Shown here piece after piece: positions 8,685-18,987 of a stretch of DNA of 64,000 bases. Every line of letters starts with the position of its first letter. Within the stretch, counting starts at the first letter, position 1. Below the pieces are notes generated by a model, which was not told where the DNA came from, made no database searches, and saw only the letters and a program-made list of their open reading frames with translations. The translations under genes and the position numbers were made by a program. The DNA is from Skermanella mucosa (GTDB lineage: Bacteria > Pseudomonadota > Alphaproteobacteria > Azospirillales > Azospirillaceae), in assembly GCF_016765655.2 (NCBI RefSeq), contig NZ_CP086106.1, forward strand, positions 404,001-468,000, in the 5' to 3' direction.

Positions 8685-10052
8685 CTATTCGCGCATGGCG
8701 CGGACGAAGGTGTCCTGCATCGGCTGGATCAGGTAGGAGAGCAGCGTGCGCTCACCCTTCTTGATCACCACTTCGGCCGGCATGCCGGGGATGATGTTCA
8801 GGCCGGAGATGCTCTGCTTGCTCTTCTCGTCCACCAGCACGCGCACGTTGAAGTACGGCATGTTGGTCTTGGGGTCGACCAGCCGGTCGGCGGAGACGGT
8901 CTTGAGCTGGCCATGGATCATCGGCGTGGTGCGCTGGTTGAAGGCCGGGAAGCGGATCTCCGCCTCCATGCCGACCTGGAGCCCGTCGATGTCGGCCGGA
9001 CGGATCTGGGCATCCACGACGAGCTGGTCGTTCTGCGGCACGATGTCCATGATGCGGCCGCCCGGGCTGATCACGCCGTCCACCGTGTGGAACGCCATGT
9101 CCACCACGACGCCGGTCTCCGGCGCGCGCACTTCCATGCGGCTCAGCTCGGCCGTCGTGGCGTGCAGGCGCTCGGCCGACTCGAACAGGCGGGCCTGGGT
9201 CGTGCGCAGGTCGGTCTCGACCTGTTCCAGGAAGGTCTTCTGCGCCTGGGTGATCTGAAGCTCGGCCTCGCCGATCTGCTGGCGGACGCTGGCGATGCGC
9301 GACAGGATCTCGCCGCGCTCGGCGGTCAGCTCCTCGACCTCGCGCTCGTACTGCAGGACCTTGTTGGCCGGCGCGTTGCCGCGGTCGGCCAGTTCGCGCA
9401 GGCCGTTCAGCTCCTTGTCGAGCAGGGCGCTCTGGCGCAGCTTGGCCTTCTCCTGGATCTCCATGCCGTTGATCTGTTCGAGCGACTGGGCGATCCGGTT
9501 GCGCAGGATCGAGGTCTGGCCGATCAGGCTCTCGCGGCGTGCCTCGAAGATGCGCTTCTGCCCGGCCATGGTCTCGGCCAGGTCCCGTTCGGTCCGGGCG
9601 CGCTCGATCATGTCGGCGGGGAAGCGGATGTCGGGGAGGCCGTCGCGCTCGGCCAGCATACGGGCCTCCTCGGCCTTCGCCAGGTCGACCTGGGCGCGCA
9701 GCATCTGGGCCAGCGACCGGGTCTGGGTCGGGTCCAGGCGGACCAGCACGTCGCCGGCCTGGACCTTCTGGCCGTCGCGCACCAGTATGTCCTGGATGAT
9801 CCCGCCCTGCAGGTGCTGCACCGACTTGCGGTAGCTATCCACCACGACCGTGCCGCTGGCGATGGCGGCGGTGCTCAGCGGGGCCAGCGCCGACCAGGCG
9901 GCAAGGCTGCCGAAGCCGGCCAGGATCACCAGCCAGCCGGCGGTGATCGTGCCGTTGTAGGAGGTCGGGAAATTGGGCTTGGCCTTCGCTCCGCGGCCGG
10001 CGGCGGGCTTCGCGGGCAGGAGGCCGGGGTTGGTCTCGATCAGACTGGTCAT
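8685..10052 (-). CDS. Type I secretion periplasmic adaptor (HlyD/PrtE family)
   Basis: 455-residue membrane-fusion protein that bridges the inner-membrane ABC transporter and an outer-membrane TolC channel. It has a short cytoplasmic N-terminus, one membrane span at about 35-60, a biotinyl-lipoyl half (GTVVVDSYRKSVQHLQGGII), a long alpha-helical hairpin (about 130-300) and the C-terminal beta barrel (PGMPAEVVIKKGERTLLSYL). It starts one base after the stop of the ABC transporter gene, so they form an operon. No tolC-like gene or secreted RTX-type substrate is present in this window. Confidence 0.92.
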   Translation of the reverse strand: MTSLIETNPGLLPAKPAAGRGAKAKPNFPTSYNGTITAGWLVILAGFGSLAAWSALAPLSTAAIASGTVVVDSYRKSVQHLQGGIIQDILVRDGQKVQAGDVLVRLDPTQTRSLAQMLRAQVDLAKAEEARMLAERDGLPDIRFPADMIERARTERDLAETMAGQKRIFEARRESLIGQTSILRNRIAQSLEQINGMEIQEKAKLRQSALLDKELNGLRELADRGNAPANKVLQYEREVEELTAERGEILSRIASVRQQIGEAELQITQAQKTFLEQVETDLRTTQARLFESAERLHATTAELSRMEVRAPETGVVVDMAFHTVDGVISPGGRIMDIVPQNDQLVVDAQIRPADIDGLQVGMEAEIRFPAFNQRTTPMIHGQLKTVSADRLVDPKTNMPYFNVRVLVDEKSKQSISGLNIIPGMPAEVVIKKGERTLLSYLIQPMQDTFVRAMRE

Positions 10053-10053
10053 G

Positions 10054-11784
10054 TCAGGAAGCCTGCTGGGCGGTCAGGCCCGGCTGGGCCGGGGTGGATG
10101 CGGACGCCACGACGGGGCGGGTGAAGCGGGACAGGACTTCGTTCCGGTTGCCGAACATCCGGACGCCGCCGTCGGCCAGCACCAGGATCTGGTCGGTGGC
10201 GCTCAGGATGCTGGGCCGGTGGGAGATGATGATCACCGTCGTGCCGGCGCGCTTCAATTCCGAGATGGCGTGGACCAGGGCCGACTCGCCCTCGTCGTCC
10301 AGGTTGGAGTTCGGCTCGTCCAGGATCACCAGCGCCGGGCCGCCATAGACCGCGCGGGCCAGGCCGATGCGCTGGCGCTGGCCGCCGGACAGCGCGCAGC
10401 CGCCGGTGCCGATCGGGGTGTCGTAGCCCTGGGGCAGCCGCAGGATCATGTCGTGGACGCCGGCCCGCCGGGCGGCGGCGACGATCGCCTCGCTGTCCAG
10501 CTCGCCGAACCGGGCGATGTTCTCCGAGACCGAGCCGTCGAACAGCTCGACGTCCTGGGGCAGGTAGCCCATGAAGCTGCCGCGCCGCTCCGGGTCCCAG
10601 TTGTGCAGGTCGGCGCCGTCGATCCGCACGGTGCCGGCATAGGGCCGCCAGGCGCCGACCAGCAGCCGGGCGAGGGTGGACTTGCCGGCGCCGCTCGGGC
10701 CGATCACGCCCAGCACCTGACCGGCGGCCAGGTCGAAGCTGACCCGCGACAGGGTCGGGGCCGAGCCGCCGGGGGGCACCACCACGACCGTCTCCACCTT
10801 CAGGTCGCCGACCGGGCGGGGCAGCTCGGTGCGCGGCACCGCCTTGGGAATGCGGTTCAGCAGCTCGTTCAGGCGGCGATAGGCGATCCGGGCGCCGACG
10901 AACTGCTTCCAGGTGCCGATCGCCTGCTCGACCGGGGCCAGCGCGCGGCCCATCAGGATCGAGGCGGCGATGATCACGCCGGGGGAGATCTGCTCGTGGA
11001 TGGCCAGCCAGGCGCCGCCGCCCAGGATCGCGGTCTGCAGCAGCAGGCGCAGATACTTGGTCAGGCCCATGATGACGCCGGCGCGGTCGCTGGCGATCGC
11101 CTGGAGGCGCAGGATCTCCTCGCGCCGGCCCGACCAGCGGCGGCGGAAGTTGCCGAACATGCCCATCGCCTCGAGCACTTCGGCGTTGCGCATGCTGCTC
11201 TCGATGGCGCCCGCCGCCACGACCGCGTTGCGGTTGGCCTCCTCCAGCGGCTTCTTGGTCACCGCCTCGTTGACGATGGCCAGGGCGAACAGGAGGATGC
11301 CGCCGACAAGCGCGATCAGGCCCAGCATGGGATGGAAGATGAAGATGACCGCCAGGATCAGCGGCGTCCAGGGAGCGTCGAAGAAAGCGAAGATGCCCGA
11401 CCCGGTCAGGAACTGGCGGACCGTGTCGAAGTCGCGGCTGGCCTGCGCCGGATTGCTGCCGACCCGGTGCAGGCTGGCCTGGAACTGCGCGGACAGGATC
11501 CGTTCGCTCATTTCCTGGTCGAGCCGCCCGCCGACGCGGACCAGCACGCGGGACCGGACCACCTCCAGCAGGGCCATCACGCCCAGCAGGCCGACCGTGA
11601 TCAGGGTCAGCATCAGCAGGGTCGCCTCGCTCCGGCTGTGCAACACCCGGTCGTAGACCTGCATCATGTACATTGGCGACACGAGCATCAGCAGGTTGAT
11701 GAACGCGCTGAACGCCGCCGTCATGACGAAGGCATTGCGGCAGGTGGCGAGGGCCGCCCTCACTTCCGATTTCTTTTCAGTCAT
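10054..11784 (-). CDS. Type I secretion ABC transporter, permease plus ATPase (PrtD family)
   Basis: 576-residue inner-membrane exporter half. The membrane domain (about 20-300) holds the hallmark VSPMYMMQVYDRVLHSR of PrtD/AprD transporters. The nucleotide-binding domain has Walker A GPSGAGKST, signature LSGGQRQRIGLARA and Walker B ALVILDEP. There is no N-terminal peptidase C39 domain, as expected for RTX protein exporters rather than bacteriocin exporters. It is first in a two-gene operon with the HlyD-type adaptor. The upstream gap of about 540 bases separates it from a divergent sugar transferase gene. Confidence 0.93.
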   Translation of the reverse strand: MTEKKSEVRAALATCRNAFVMTAAFSAFINLLMLVSPMYMMQVYDRVLHSRSEATLLMLTLITVGLLGVMALLEVVRSRVLVRVGGRLDQEMSERILSAQFQASLHRVGSNPAQASRDFDTVRQFLTGSGIFAFFDAPWTPLILAVIFIFHPMLGLIALVGGILLFALAIVNEAVTKKPLEEANRNAVVAAGAIESSMRNAEVLEAMGMFGNFRRRWSGRREEILRLQAIASDRAGVIMGLTKYLRLLLQTAILGGGAWLAIHEQISPGVIIAASILMGRALAPVEQAIGTWKQFVGARIAYRRLNELLNRIPKAVPRTELPRPVGDLKVETVVVVPPGGSAPTLSRVSFDLAAGQVLGVIGPSGAGKSTLARLLVGAWRPYAGTVRIDGADLHNWDPERRGSFMGYLPQDVELFDGSVSENIARFGELDSEAIVAAARRAGVHDMILRLPQGYDTPIGTGGCALSGGQRQRIGLARAVYGGPALVILDEPNSNLDDEGESALVHAISELKRAGTTVIIISHRPSILSATDQILVLADGGVRMFGNRNEVLSRFTRPVVASASTPAQPGLTAQQAS

Positions 11785-12327
11785 CCCGTCAGCTTCATAA
11801 GTTGATCAATGGCGCATGTTGGAAATCCACTGGTTTCCTGTGGAAAACACACCGCCGCCATGAGGCTTTCTAACGCCAGAAGTACATGATTCAGCGTTAA
11901 AGAGTCATTAAACCATCGCCGGAAGCTTCTGTAACATTTGTGGAAAGCTCGATGGAACAATTATGAGGCACTGCAACATAAGACATTTCTGCATTGCGTG
12001 ATGGCCGCCGATAGTAATGAATTATCCTCAAAACGCGCTGGATTTGTAACTAGGCGAAAGGTTCCCTCGCTCCCCCGTTCGATCGATGCCCCGGCGGCGT
12101 CAAAGTTCCCGCGCAAACCCAATTTCTCCTTTCGGGACAAGGCGGTACGTCAAAAGGTTTGCCTATTTCATGCACAAGAACGAGTTTCCGGCGGTCAACC
12201 GGTGCTATCCTCCGCGCCAAGAACTCATTCAGCGGACCTCGGTCAATGCGCGCTTTTTCATGAAAATTTATAGAATTCTTTCAAAAAGGCGCTTTTGGAC
12301 AGAAAACCGGGTGGGGGGCAGTTCAAT
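11785..12327. other. Long AT-richer intergenic region, probable divergent promoters
   Basis: About 540 bases between two divergent genes, visibly richer in A and T than its surroundings. It holds TTGATCAA at 11802-11809, a TAACGC/GCGTTA inverted pair around 11870-11901, and a CAAAA/TTTTG pair flanking GGCGC near 12284. An open frame of 111 codons (11938-12273) has no recognisable protein character and is not called. It most likely carries promoters and regulator sites for the secretion operon and the sugar transferase. Confidence 0.4.
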
Positions 12328-13713
12328 ATGATCCGCGTTTTCAACATGTTCATTCCAACTTCTTTCCTTTTCCTGGCTCTTGCCGATGTGGGCGTTCTGG
12401 CAAGCGCCATGATCCTGTGTCTCAGCCTGAGCTACGCAACACTCGACATCGTTCTCACGAACCAGGAGGGACATCTTCATCAGACCGTCGTCTTCACGGC
12501 TATGACGATCCCTTGCCTGTTCATGATGGGCCTGTACGAGCGCAAATACCTCCTGACCATCAAGGTGCTCTATCTGCGCATCCTGATCGGGCTCGGCCTC
12601 TCGTTCCTGTGCCTGATGACGATCTTCTACGTGGTTCCCGGCAGCAGGATCTGGATGAGCGCGCTGTTTCCGGCGCTGGCCCTCGCTTCGGCGGGGCTGC
12701 TCGGCAACCGCGCGGTGCTGACCCGGATCGCCAGCATCCAGTCCCTGAAGAACCGGGTGCTCGTGCTGGGGACCGGGCCGCAGGCGCAGCGGATCGAGCG
12801 GGCGGAGCGGGAACTTCGGCCGGCCAACTTCATCGTGCTGGGCTTCGCGCCGGTCGAGCCGTGCGCCACCTGCGTGACCGAGAGCCGGGTGGTGCGGGCG
12901 AACGACCTGCTGTCCCTGTGTGAGACGCTGAACGCCGACGAGGTGGTCGTGGCCCTGGAACATCCGGAACAGAGCGTCCCGCGCGAGACGCTGCTCCAGT
13001 TCCGCCTGAGGGGCATCCGCATCCTGGACACCGCGACCTTCTTCGAGCGGGAGTTCGGCCAGCTCGAGATCGACCGCCCCTATCCCAACTGGCTTCTGTT
13101 CTCCAACGGCAGCACCATGGGGCGGTTCGAGACGGCGGTGAAGCGCACCTTCGACGTCGCGGTCAGCCTGGCGTTCCTGCTGTTCGCGCTGCCGCTGCTG
13201 TGCTTCACGGCGCTGGCGGTCAAGCTGGAGGACGGCGGGCCGGTCTTCTACCGGCAGGAGCGCGTCGGGCTGAACGGGCGCAAGTTCTCGGTCATCAAGT
13301 TCCGCAGCATGCGGGTCGACGCGGAGAAGGACGGCGTCGCCCGCTGGGCGTCGGTCGACGACCCCCGCGTGACCTTCATCGGCGGCATCATCCGCAAGAT
13401 CCGGATCGACGAGATCCCGCAGATCTTCAACGTGCTGAGCGGCGAGATGAGCTTCGTCGGCCCCCGGCCGGAGCGGCCCACCATCGTCAACGACCTGGTC
13501 AAGGACATGTCCTGCTATCCCTATCGGCACATCGTGAAGCCGGGGATCACCGGATGGGCCCAGGTCAACTATCCCTACGGCGCGTCGATCGCCGACGCGC
13601 GCGAGAAGCTGAAGTTCGACCTCTACTACGTTAAGAACTGCAGCCTGATGCTCGACCTGATCATCCTGCTCCAGACCGTCCGCGTGGTGATCTGGCCCCA
13701 GGGCGTGCGCTGA
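12328..13713 (+). CDS. Exopolysaccharide sugar transferase (EpsB/PEP-CTERM-associated type)
   Basis: 461-residue membrane glycosylphosphotransferase that would attach the first sugar phosphate to undecaprenyl phosphate for exopolysaccharide assembly. The N-terminus MIRVFNMFIPTSFLFLALA resembles the PEP-CTERM-system sugar transferases; hydrophobic spans follow, then a CoA-binding-like region, then the C-terminal bacterial sugar transferase domain with KRTFDVAVSLAFLLFALPLL, FYRQERVGLNGR and PGITGWAQVNYPYG. ATG 12328 follows a GGGGGG ribosome site; a TTG at 12295 is possible but less likely. No other polysaccharide gene is nearby, so it is isolated from its pathway here. Confidence 0.88.
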   Translation: MIRVFNMFIPTSFLFLALADVGVLASAMILCLSLSYATLDIVLTNQEGHLHQTVVFTAMTIPCLFMMGLYERKYLLTIKVLYLRILIGLGLSFLCLMTIFYVVPGSRIWMSALFPALALASAGLLGNRAVLTRIASIQSLKNRVLVLGTGPQAQRIERAERELRPANFIVLGFAPVEPCATCVTESRVVRANDLLSLCETLNADEVVVALEHPEQSVPRETLLQFRLRGIRILDTATFFEREFGQLEIDRPYPNWLLFSNGSTMGRFETAVKRTFDVAVSLAFLLFALPLLCFTALAVKLEDGGPVFYRQERVGLNGRKFSVIKFRSMRVDAEKDGVARWASVDDPRVTFIGGIIRKIRIDEIPQIFNVLSGEMSFVGPRPERPTIVNDLVKDMSCYPYRHIVKPGITGWAQVNYPYGASIADAREKLKFDLYYVKNCSLMLDLIILLQTVRVVIWPQGVR

Positions 13714-13750
13714 CGGGACCCGGGCCGGCCTGGATCAAACTGCGCGGGCG

Positions 13751-14437
13751 TCACTCCAGGACATCGTCCTGGAGGTTCTGCAGGATCTCCGCCGCGTCCT
13801 CGTCGCCCCGCTCGACCGCGGCTTCCAGCAGGTCCACGATCGTGACCTCGTCCGGCGGGTCCTGGTCGGTCATGTAGAGCACCGCGAGCCGGGTCATGGC
13901 CGCGGCCTCGCCCCCGTCGGCGGCGATCCGGTAGAACCGCTTGGCGGCGTCGCGGTCGACCGCCTGGCCCAGCATCCCCTGGTCGTAGGCGAGACCCACA
14001 TTATAGGCGGCCTTGGCGTTGCCGTACTCCGCCGCCAGCAGGTAGTGGCCGAAGCCGGCATCGGGGTCGGCCGACACGCCGGCTCCCCGGATGTAGCAGT
14101 CGCCGATCATGCCGTGGGCCAGCCCGGACAGGGTGTGCTCCGGGTGCTCGGGGTCGTCGGTCTGGTCGGCGGCGTCCTGGAGCAGGGCCAGCGCCCGTTC
14201 GGGATCGGTTTCACCCATGACGGGGTCGAGCAGCATGGCGGCGCGGTTGATCAGGGCCGACGGCTCGGCCGAGATCTCGATCAGGGCGTCCAGCACGGCG
14301 GCGATCCGCTCGTGGTCAGGCTCCGGGTCCTGCACCAGCAGGCTGGCCAGCAGCTTGGCGGCATTGGTGTAGCGTCCGGCGGCGACGCAATCCTCCGCCG
14401 CTTCGTAGACACGTTGAAGATGGGCCGATCCGAGCAT
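13751..14437 (-). CDS. Sel1-like repeat protein
   Basis: 228-residue protein made of short alpha-helical repeats. At least three Sel1-type units are visible in the second half (GDCYIRGAGVSADPDAGFGHYL, then NAKAAYNVGLAYDQG, then AAAMTRLAVLYMTDQD are the diagnostic stretches). The protein is very acidic and has no signal peptide, so it is probably a cytoplasmic scaffold. ATG 14437 is used because the upstream extension to 14599 is proline/arginine-rich shadow sequence. It lies downstream of the acetyltransferase gene on the same strand. Specific role unknown. Confidence 0.75.
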   Translation of the reverse strand: MLGSAHLQRVYEAAEDCVAAGRYTNAAKLLASLLVQDPEPDHERIAAVLDALIEISAEPSALINRAAMLLDPVMGETDPERALALLQDAADQTDDPEHPEHTLSGLAHGMIGDCYIRGAGVSADPDAGFGHYLLAAEYGNAKAAYNVGLAYDQGMLGQAVDRDAAKRFYRIAADGGEAAAMTRLAVLYMTDQDPPDEVTIVDLLEAAVERGDEDAAEILQNLQDDVLE

Positions 14438-14514
14438 CAGGGTTCCAGGACAGTGGGGGCAGCCCCTTATGTGGGGACTGGGTCGGCGGAGCGGGAGGGG
14501 CGCCGGCGTGTACG

Positions 14515-15174
14515 TCAGGTTGCCGCCGCCAGCGCGTCCGGGTCGCCTCCGCTGATCGCGGGGATGTTCCGGGTGATTTTCTCCGCGTCCCAGTCCCACC
14601 AGCGCAGCCGCAGCAGCCGCTCGACATCGTGCGGGCCGTAGCGCATGCGGACCACCCGGGCCGGGTTTCCGGCGACCACCGCATAGGGCGGCACGTCCCG
14701 CGTCACCACTGCCCGGGCGGCGACGATCGCACCGTCGCCGACGGTGACGCCCGGCAGGATCGTGCTTTTCCAGCCGGTCCAGACGTCGTTGCCGACCACG
14801 GTGTCGCCGCGGTCCGGGAACTCGGCCTCGCCGTCGAAGCGCCCGGCCCAGGCGCCCCCGAAGATCAGGAAGGGATAGCTGGACGGTGCAGCGGTCCGGT
14901 GGTTGCCGCCGTTCATCAGGAACGCCGTCCCGGTCGCGAGGGCGCAGAACCGGCCGATCCGGAGCCGGTCGCCGGTGAACTCGTAATGGTACAGGACGTT
15001 CCGGAGGAAGGCTTCCGGCCCCTCCGGGTCGTCGTAATAGGTGTAGGCGCCGATCTCCACGTTGGGCGGGAGCGGCAGGTTCCGGACGAACATCACCCGG
15101 GGGTGTTCCGCCAGCGGGTGCAGGGCGTCGGGGTCGGGTCCGAAGCGCGGATCGTGCCGCCGCTCGCCTGTCAT
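14515..15174 (-). CDS. Vat/CatB-like xenobiotic acetyltransferase
   Basis: 219-residue left-handed beta-helix (hexapeptide repeat) acyltransferase. It carries the family signatures [28 protein letters not shown] with the catalytic His, SSYPFLIFG, and the repeat region [17 protein letters not shown] followed by [13 protein letters not shown]. Members include streptogramin (VatD) and CatB chloramphenicol acetyltransferases, but many chromosomal homologues have unknown substrates. ATG 15174 has GGAGGAGG six bases upstream; a start at 15201 would overlap the antiporter gene. A resistance role is possible but is not shown by the sequence. Confidence 0.85.
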   Translation of the reverse strand: MTGERRHDPRFGPDPDALHPLAEHPRVMFVRNLPLPPNVEIGAYTYYDDPEGPEAFLRNVLYHYEFTGDRLRIGRFCALATGTAFLMNGGNHRTAAPSSYPFLIFGGAWAGRFDGEAEFPDRGDTVVGNDVWTGWKSTILPGVTVGDGAIVAARAVVTRDVPPYAVVAGNPARVVRMRYGPHDVERLLRLRWWDWDAEKITRNIPAISGGDPDALAAAT

Positions 15175-15187
15175 CGGCGCCTCCTCC

Positions 15188-16174
15188 TCAGGCGAGGCCA
15201 ACCAGCGCCCGGGCCCCGGGCGATAGCTGGACCGCGAGGTAGGCCGCGTAGCAGCCCAGGAGTGCGACCCCTTCCCAGCGGTTGACGCGCCAGCCGGTGA
15301 CGGCGAACGCCACCAGCAGCAGGGCCGTCGCGAGCATCACCCAGATGTCGAAGCCGGCGATCTCGGGCGGGATCGAGATCGGCGTGACGACGGCGGTGAC
15401 GCCGGCGATGCCCAGGATGTTGAAGATGTTGCTGCCCATGATGTTGCCGAAGGCGACGTCCGTGTGCTTCCGGATCGCGGCCATGACCGAGGTGACCAGT
15501 TCCGGCAGCGACGTGCCGACCGCCACCAGCGTCAGGCCGATGACCGCCTCGGACAGCCCGGCGGCCCGGGCGATCACCAGGGCCGCGTCGACCAGCAGGC
15601 TCGCCCCGTAGACCACGCCGGCGATGCCGCCCACGATGAGCAGCGCCCCCAGCCCGAACCCGATGCCGCGCGGCGGCCGGTCGGCGGCATCGTTCGCCTC
15701 GTCGGCGTGGACCTTGGCGGAGGGGCTCCCGCTCTCCCGCTCGGTGAAATAGGTGTAGACGGTGTAGGCGGCGAGCAGAACCAGGAAGACGATGCCGACC
15801 CAGCGGGCGAGCGATCCGGCAAGCACCGCCGCCACCATCAGCACGCTGACCCCCACCAGCACCGGCCCGTCGCGCCGGAAGGCCTCCTTGGTCGTCGCCA
15901 TCGGCAGGATGATCGCGGAGACGCCCAGGATCAGCAGGATGTTGGCGATGTTGCTGCCGACGATGTTGCCGATCGCCACCCCCGGCGCGCCGATCATTGC
16001 CGCTTGAAGGCTGGTGACCAGTTCCGGGGTGGAGGTGCCGAAGCCGACCAGCGTCAGCCCGATCAGCATGGGCGAGACGCCCAGGCGCTGCGCCACCGCC
16101 ACGCTGCCCCTGACCAGGGCCTCGCCCCCGGCCACCAGGAGCACCAGGCCGAACAGGAGTTGAAGGATCGTCAT
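15188..16174 (-). CDS. Calcium/sodium antiporter (CaCA family)
   Basis: 328-residue integral membrane cation exchanger of the YrbG type. Two inverted alpha repeats each carry the ion-binding signature: [17 protein letters not shown] in the N-half and [17 protein letters not shown] in the C-half, both with GNIVGSN/GNIMGSN helices. About ten membrane spans are visible, with a short hydrophilic central loop ([19 protein letters not shown]). It lies between queG and the acetyltransferase gene on the same strand. Confidence 0.93.
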   Translation of the reverse strand: MTILQLLFGLVLLVAGGEALVRGSVAVAQRLGVSPMLIGLTLVGFGTSTPELVTSLQAAMIGAPGVAIGNIVGSNIANILLILGVSAIILPMATTKEAFRRDGPVLVGVSVLMVAAVLAGSLARWVGIVFLVLLAAYTVYTYFTERESGSPSAKVHADEANDAADRPPRGIGFGLGALLIVGGIAGVVYGASLLVDAALVIARAAGLSEAVIGLTLVAVGTSLPELVTSVMAAIRKHTDVAFGNIMGSNIFNILGIAGVTAVVTPISIPPEIAGFDIWVMLATALLLVAFAVTGWRVNRWEGVALLGCYAAYLAVQLSPGARALVGLA

Positions 16175-16252
16175 GCCGGAGTCTCTCCCAAGGGGCCTGA
16201 AGTCAGGGGCCGTGGATGTCCGCTATCGGTCTGACGCGAAGCCGCTTCATGG

Positions 16253-17335
16253 TCAAAGGGAAATTTCCGGGGCCGTCCCGCCCAGCCGCTCCAGCGCCCA
16301 GCGGGCGGCGTCGCGCACCAGATCCGAGGCGTCGCGGGTCAGCGGCTCCACCACCCGGATGGCGGAGGGATCGCCGCTGTTGCCCAAGGCGGTCAGCACG
16401 TTGCGCACGAATCGGTCCCGGCCGATCCGCTTGATCGGGGAGCCGGAGAAGACCTGGCGGAACCCGGCGTCGTCCAGCTGGGCCAGGTCGGCCAGCCGGG
16501 GCGCCGTCAGCTCGGCGCGCGGCAGGAAGGCCGCTTCCCGCGTGCGGCGGGCGAACTTGTTCCACGGGCAGGCGGCCAGGCAGTCGTCGCAGCCATAGAT
16601 CCGGTTGCCCATCAGGGGCCTCAGTTCCTCCGGGATCGGGCCCTTGTGCTCGATCGTCAGGTAGGAGATGCAGCGGCGCGCGTCGAGCCGGTAGGGTTCG
16701 GGGAACGCCGCCGTGGGGCAGGCGTCCTGGCAGCGCCGGCAGGAGCCGCAGGCGTCCTTGCCCTGTGCGTCCGGCGGCAGGTCCAGCGCGGTGTAGACCT
16801 CCCCCAGGAACAGCCAGGAACCATGCTCGCGTGACACCAGGTTGGTGTGCTTGCCCTGCCAACCCAGCCCGGCCCGCTCGGCCAGCGGCTTCTCCATGAC
16901 CGGGGCGGTATCGACGAAGACCTTGACCTCCGCCGCGAACTCCCGGTGGACCCACTGGGCGAGCGCCTTCAGCCGGCCCTTGACCACGTCATGGTAGTCG
17001 CGCCCGCGGGCATAGACCGAGACGACGCCGCGGTCGGGATGCTCCAGCAGTCCCCTCGGGTCCTCGTGCGGCGCGTAGGACATGCCGAGCGCTATGACGG
17101 TGCGGGCTTCCGGCCACAAGACCTGGGGATCGCCCCGGCGGTCGGCCTTCTCCACCATCCAGCCCATGTCGCCGTGCATGCCCCGGGCCAGGAACTCGGC
17201 CAGCCGCTCGCGGGCCTCGTCGCCCAGCCCGGCGGGAGCGAACCCGACCGCGTCGAACCCGAGGCCCAGCGCCCGGTCGCGGATCGCTTCCCGGATCCCC
17301 TCGGGTGTCCTTTGGCTGGTCTCAGCCGCGGCCAC
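16253..17335 (-). CDS. queG: Epoxyqueuosine reductase QueG
   Basis: 360-residue cobalamin- and Fe-S-dependent enzyme that makes the last step of tRNA queuosine synthesis, reducing epoxyqueuosine to queuosine. Two 4Fe-4S cluster motifs are seen: [13 protein letters not shown] and the later [14 protein letters not shown]. The family motifs [25 protein letters not shown] and [10 protein letters not shown] are present, and a HEAT-like tail ends the protein. Its start overlaps the queF stop by 14 bases, placing it last in the queA-tgt-queF-queG series. Confidence 0.95.
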   Translation of the reverse strand: MAAAETSQRTPEGIREAIRDRALGLGFDAVGFAPAGLGDEARERLAEFLARGMHGDMGWMVEKADRRGDPQVLWPEARTVIALGMSYAPHEDPRGLLEHPDRGVVSVYARGRDYHDVVKGRLKALAQWVHREFAAEVKVFVDTAPVMEKPLAERAGLGWQGKHTNLVSREHGSWLFLGEVYTALDLPPDAQGKDACGSCRRCQDACPTAAFPEPYRLDARRCISYLTIEHKGPIPEELRPLMGNRIYGCDDCLAACPWNKFARRTREAAFLPRAELTAPRLADLAQLDDAGFRQVFSGSPIKRIGRDRFVRNVLTALGNSGDPSAIRVVEPLTRDASDLVRDAARWALERLGGTAPEISL

Positions 17336-17786
17336 GGTAGGGGGCCACGCCCTGGTCGGGGATCCAGACGCCGTCCGGAGCCGGTCCGGTCTGGTAGAAC
17401 ACGTCGATCGGGATGCCGCCGCGCGGGTACCAGTAGCCGCCGATCCGCAGCCAGGAAGGATTCAGCTCCGCCTCCAGCCGCTTGGCGATGCCGACGGTGC
17501 AGGCCTCGTGGAAGGCGCCGTGGTTGCGGAACGAGGTCAGGAACAGCTTCAGCGACTTGCTTTCGACCAGCCAGTCGCCCGGCACATAGTCGATCACCAG
17601 GTGCGCGAAGTCGGGCTGGCCGGTGATCGGGCACAGCGAGGTGAACTCGGGGGCGGCGAAGCGCACCAGATAGGCCGTGCCGGGGTGCGGGTTCGGCACG
17701 CGCTCCAGCACCGCCTCCTCGGGCGAGGCCGGCTGGGCGGTGTTGCCGCCGAGCTGGGTCAGGCCGTCATAGATCGACTGGGACAC
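17322..17786 (-). CDS. queF: NADPH-dependent preQ0 reductase QueF
   Basis: 154-residue single-domain (type I) nitrile reductase that converts 7-cyano-7-deazaguanine (preQ0) to preQ1. The nucleophilic Cys lies in [14 protein letters not shown], with the downstream Asp in the same loop, and the QueF motif [17 protein letters not shown] follows. Length matches the short form, not the 280-residue E. coli type. It overlaps tgt by 20 bases and queG by 14, indicating tight translational coupling. Confidence 0.95.
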   Translation of the reverse strand: MSQSIYDGLTQLGGNTAQPASPEEAVLERVPNPHPGTAYLVRFAAPEFTSLCPITGQPDFAHLVIDYVPGDWLVESKSLKLFLTSFRNHGAFHEACTVGIAKRLEAELNPSWLRIGGYWYPRGGIPIDVFYQTGPAPDGVWIPDQGVAPYRGRG

Positions 17787-18987
17787 TCGAGCTCTCCTCG
17801 GGAACGACGGGTATTTTCAGGGAATCGGCCAGGGGATCGGTGACCGCGGGCAGGTCGCCGAGCGCCAGCCCGGCCTCCAGCTCGGCCGCGCGCCGCTCGA
17901 AGCAGCCTTCCTCGATGGCGCGCCGCAGCTCCGCCATCAGGTCCTGGTAATAGGTCAGGTTGTGCCAGGTCAGCAGCATCGGCCCCAGCATCTCGCCGGC
18001 CCGGAACAGGTGGTGCAGGTATCCGCGGGTGTAGTCGCGGCAGGCGGGGCAGCGGCAGTCCTCGTCCAGCGGACGGGTGTCGTGGGCATGGCGGGCGTTC
18101 CGCATGTTCAGCACGCCGCGCCGGACGAAGGCCTGCCCCGTTCGCCCCGACCGGGTCGGCATGACGCAGTCGAACATGTCGATGCCGCGCCGGACCGCGC
18201 CGATCAGGTCGCTCGGCCGGCCGACGCCCATCAGGTAGCGGGGGCGGTCCGCCGGCATCAGCGGCGTGGTGAAGTCCAGCACGTCGAACATGGTCTGCTG
18301 GCCCTCGCCGACCGCCAGCCCGCCGACCGCGTAGCCGTCGAACCCGATGCCGGTCAGCGCCTCGACCGATTCCGCCCGCAGGTCGGGATAGACGCCGCCC
18401 TGCACGATGCCGAACAGCCCGTAGCCCGGCCGCTCCACGAAGGCGTCGCGCGAGCGCCGCGCCCAGCGCATGCTGAGCCTCATCGACTTCTCCGCCACCT
18501 CGTGGGTGGCCGGGAAGGGCGTGCACTCGTCCAGGCACATGGTCACGTTGCTGTCCAGCAGGTGCTGGATCCGCATGGACCGCTCCGGCGTCAGGCGGTG
18601 GCGCCGCCCGTCCAGGTGCGATTTGAAGGTGACGCCGTCCTCGTCCATGGTCCGCAGGTCGGACAGGGACATCACCTGGAAGCCGCCGGAGTCGGTCAGG
18701 ATCGGGCCATCCCAGTTCATGAACCTGTGCAGCCCGCCGAACTGGGCCACCCGTTCGGCGGTCGGGCGGAGCATCAGGTGGTAGGTGTTGCCCAGCAGGA
18801 TCTGCGCGCCGGTCTCCTTCACCGATCCGGGCAGCATGCCCTTGACCGTGCCGACCGTGCCGACGGGCATGAAGGCCGGCGTCTCGACGCTGCCGTGCGC
18901 GGTCGTCAGGCGGCCGCGCCGGGCGGCGCCCTCGGTCTTCAGCAGTTCGAAACCAAGGCCCGTCGTCAAACCCGTGGAGGCGGTCAT
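17767..18987 (-). CDS. tgt: tRNA-guanine transglycosylase Tgt
   Basis: 406-residue TIM-barrel enzyme that swaps guanine 34 of GUN-anticodon tRNAs for preQ1. Key motifs are [12 protein letters not shown] (catalytic/substrate Asp), [26 protein letters not shown], the nucleophile Asp in [17 protein letters not shown], and the zinc site C-R-C-P-x-C with the later His in YLHHL. ATG 18987 begins at [16 protein letters not shown] and overlaps the queA stop by four bases; a long open extension upstream is a shadow of queA. The length is slightly above the usual 375, mostly at the C-terminus. Confidence 0.96.
   Translation of the reverse strand: MTASTGLTTGLGFELLKTEGAARRGRLTTAHGSVETPAFMPVGTVGTVKGMLPGSVKETGAQILLGNTYHLMLRPTAERVAQFGGLHRFMNWDGPILTDSGGFQVMSLSDLRTMDEDGVTFKSHLDGRRHRLTPERSMRIQHLLDSNVTMCLDECTPFPATHEVAEKSMRLSMRWARRSRDAFVERPGYGLFGIVQGGVYPDLRAESVEALTGIGFDGYAVGGLAVGEGQQTMFDVLDFTTPLMPADRPRYLMGVGRPSDLIGAVRRGIDMFDCVMPTRSGRTGQAFVRRGVLNMRNARHAHDTRPLDEDCRCPACRDYTRGYLHHLFRAGEMLGPMLLTWHNLTYYQDLMAELRRAIEEGCFERRAAELEAGLALGDLPAVTDPLADSLKIPVVPEESSSVPVDL

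Noticed and set aside
11938-12273. A 111-codon frame in the gap before the sugar transferase
   Set aside because: No ribosome site, no recognisable composition, and it lies in a likely promoter region.
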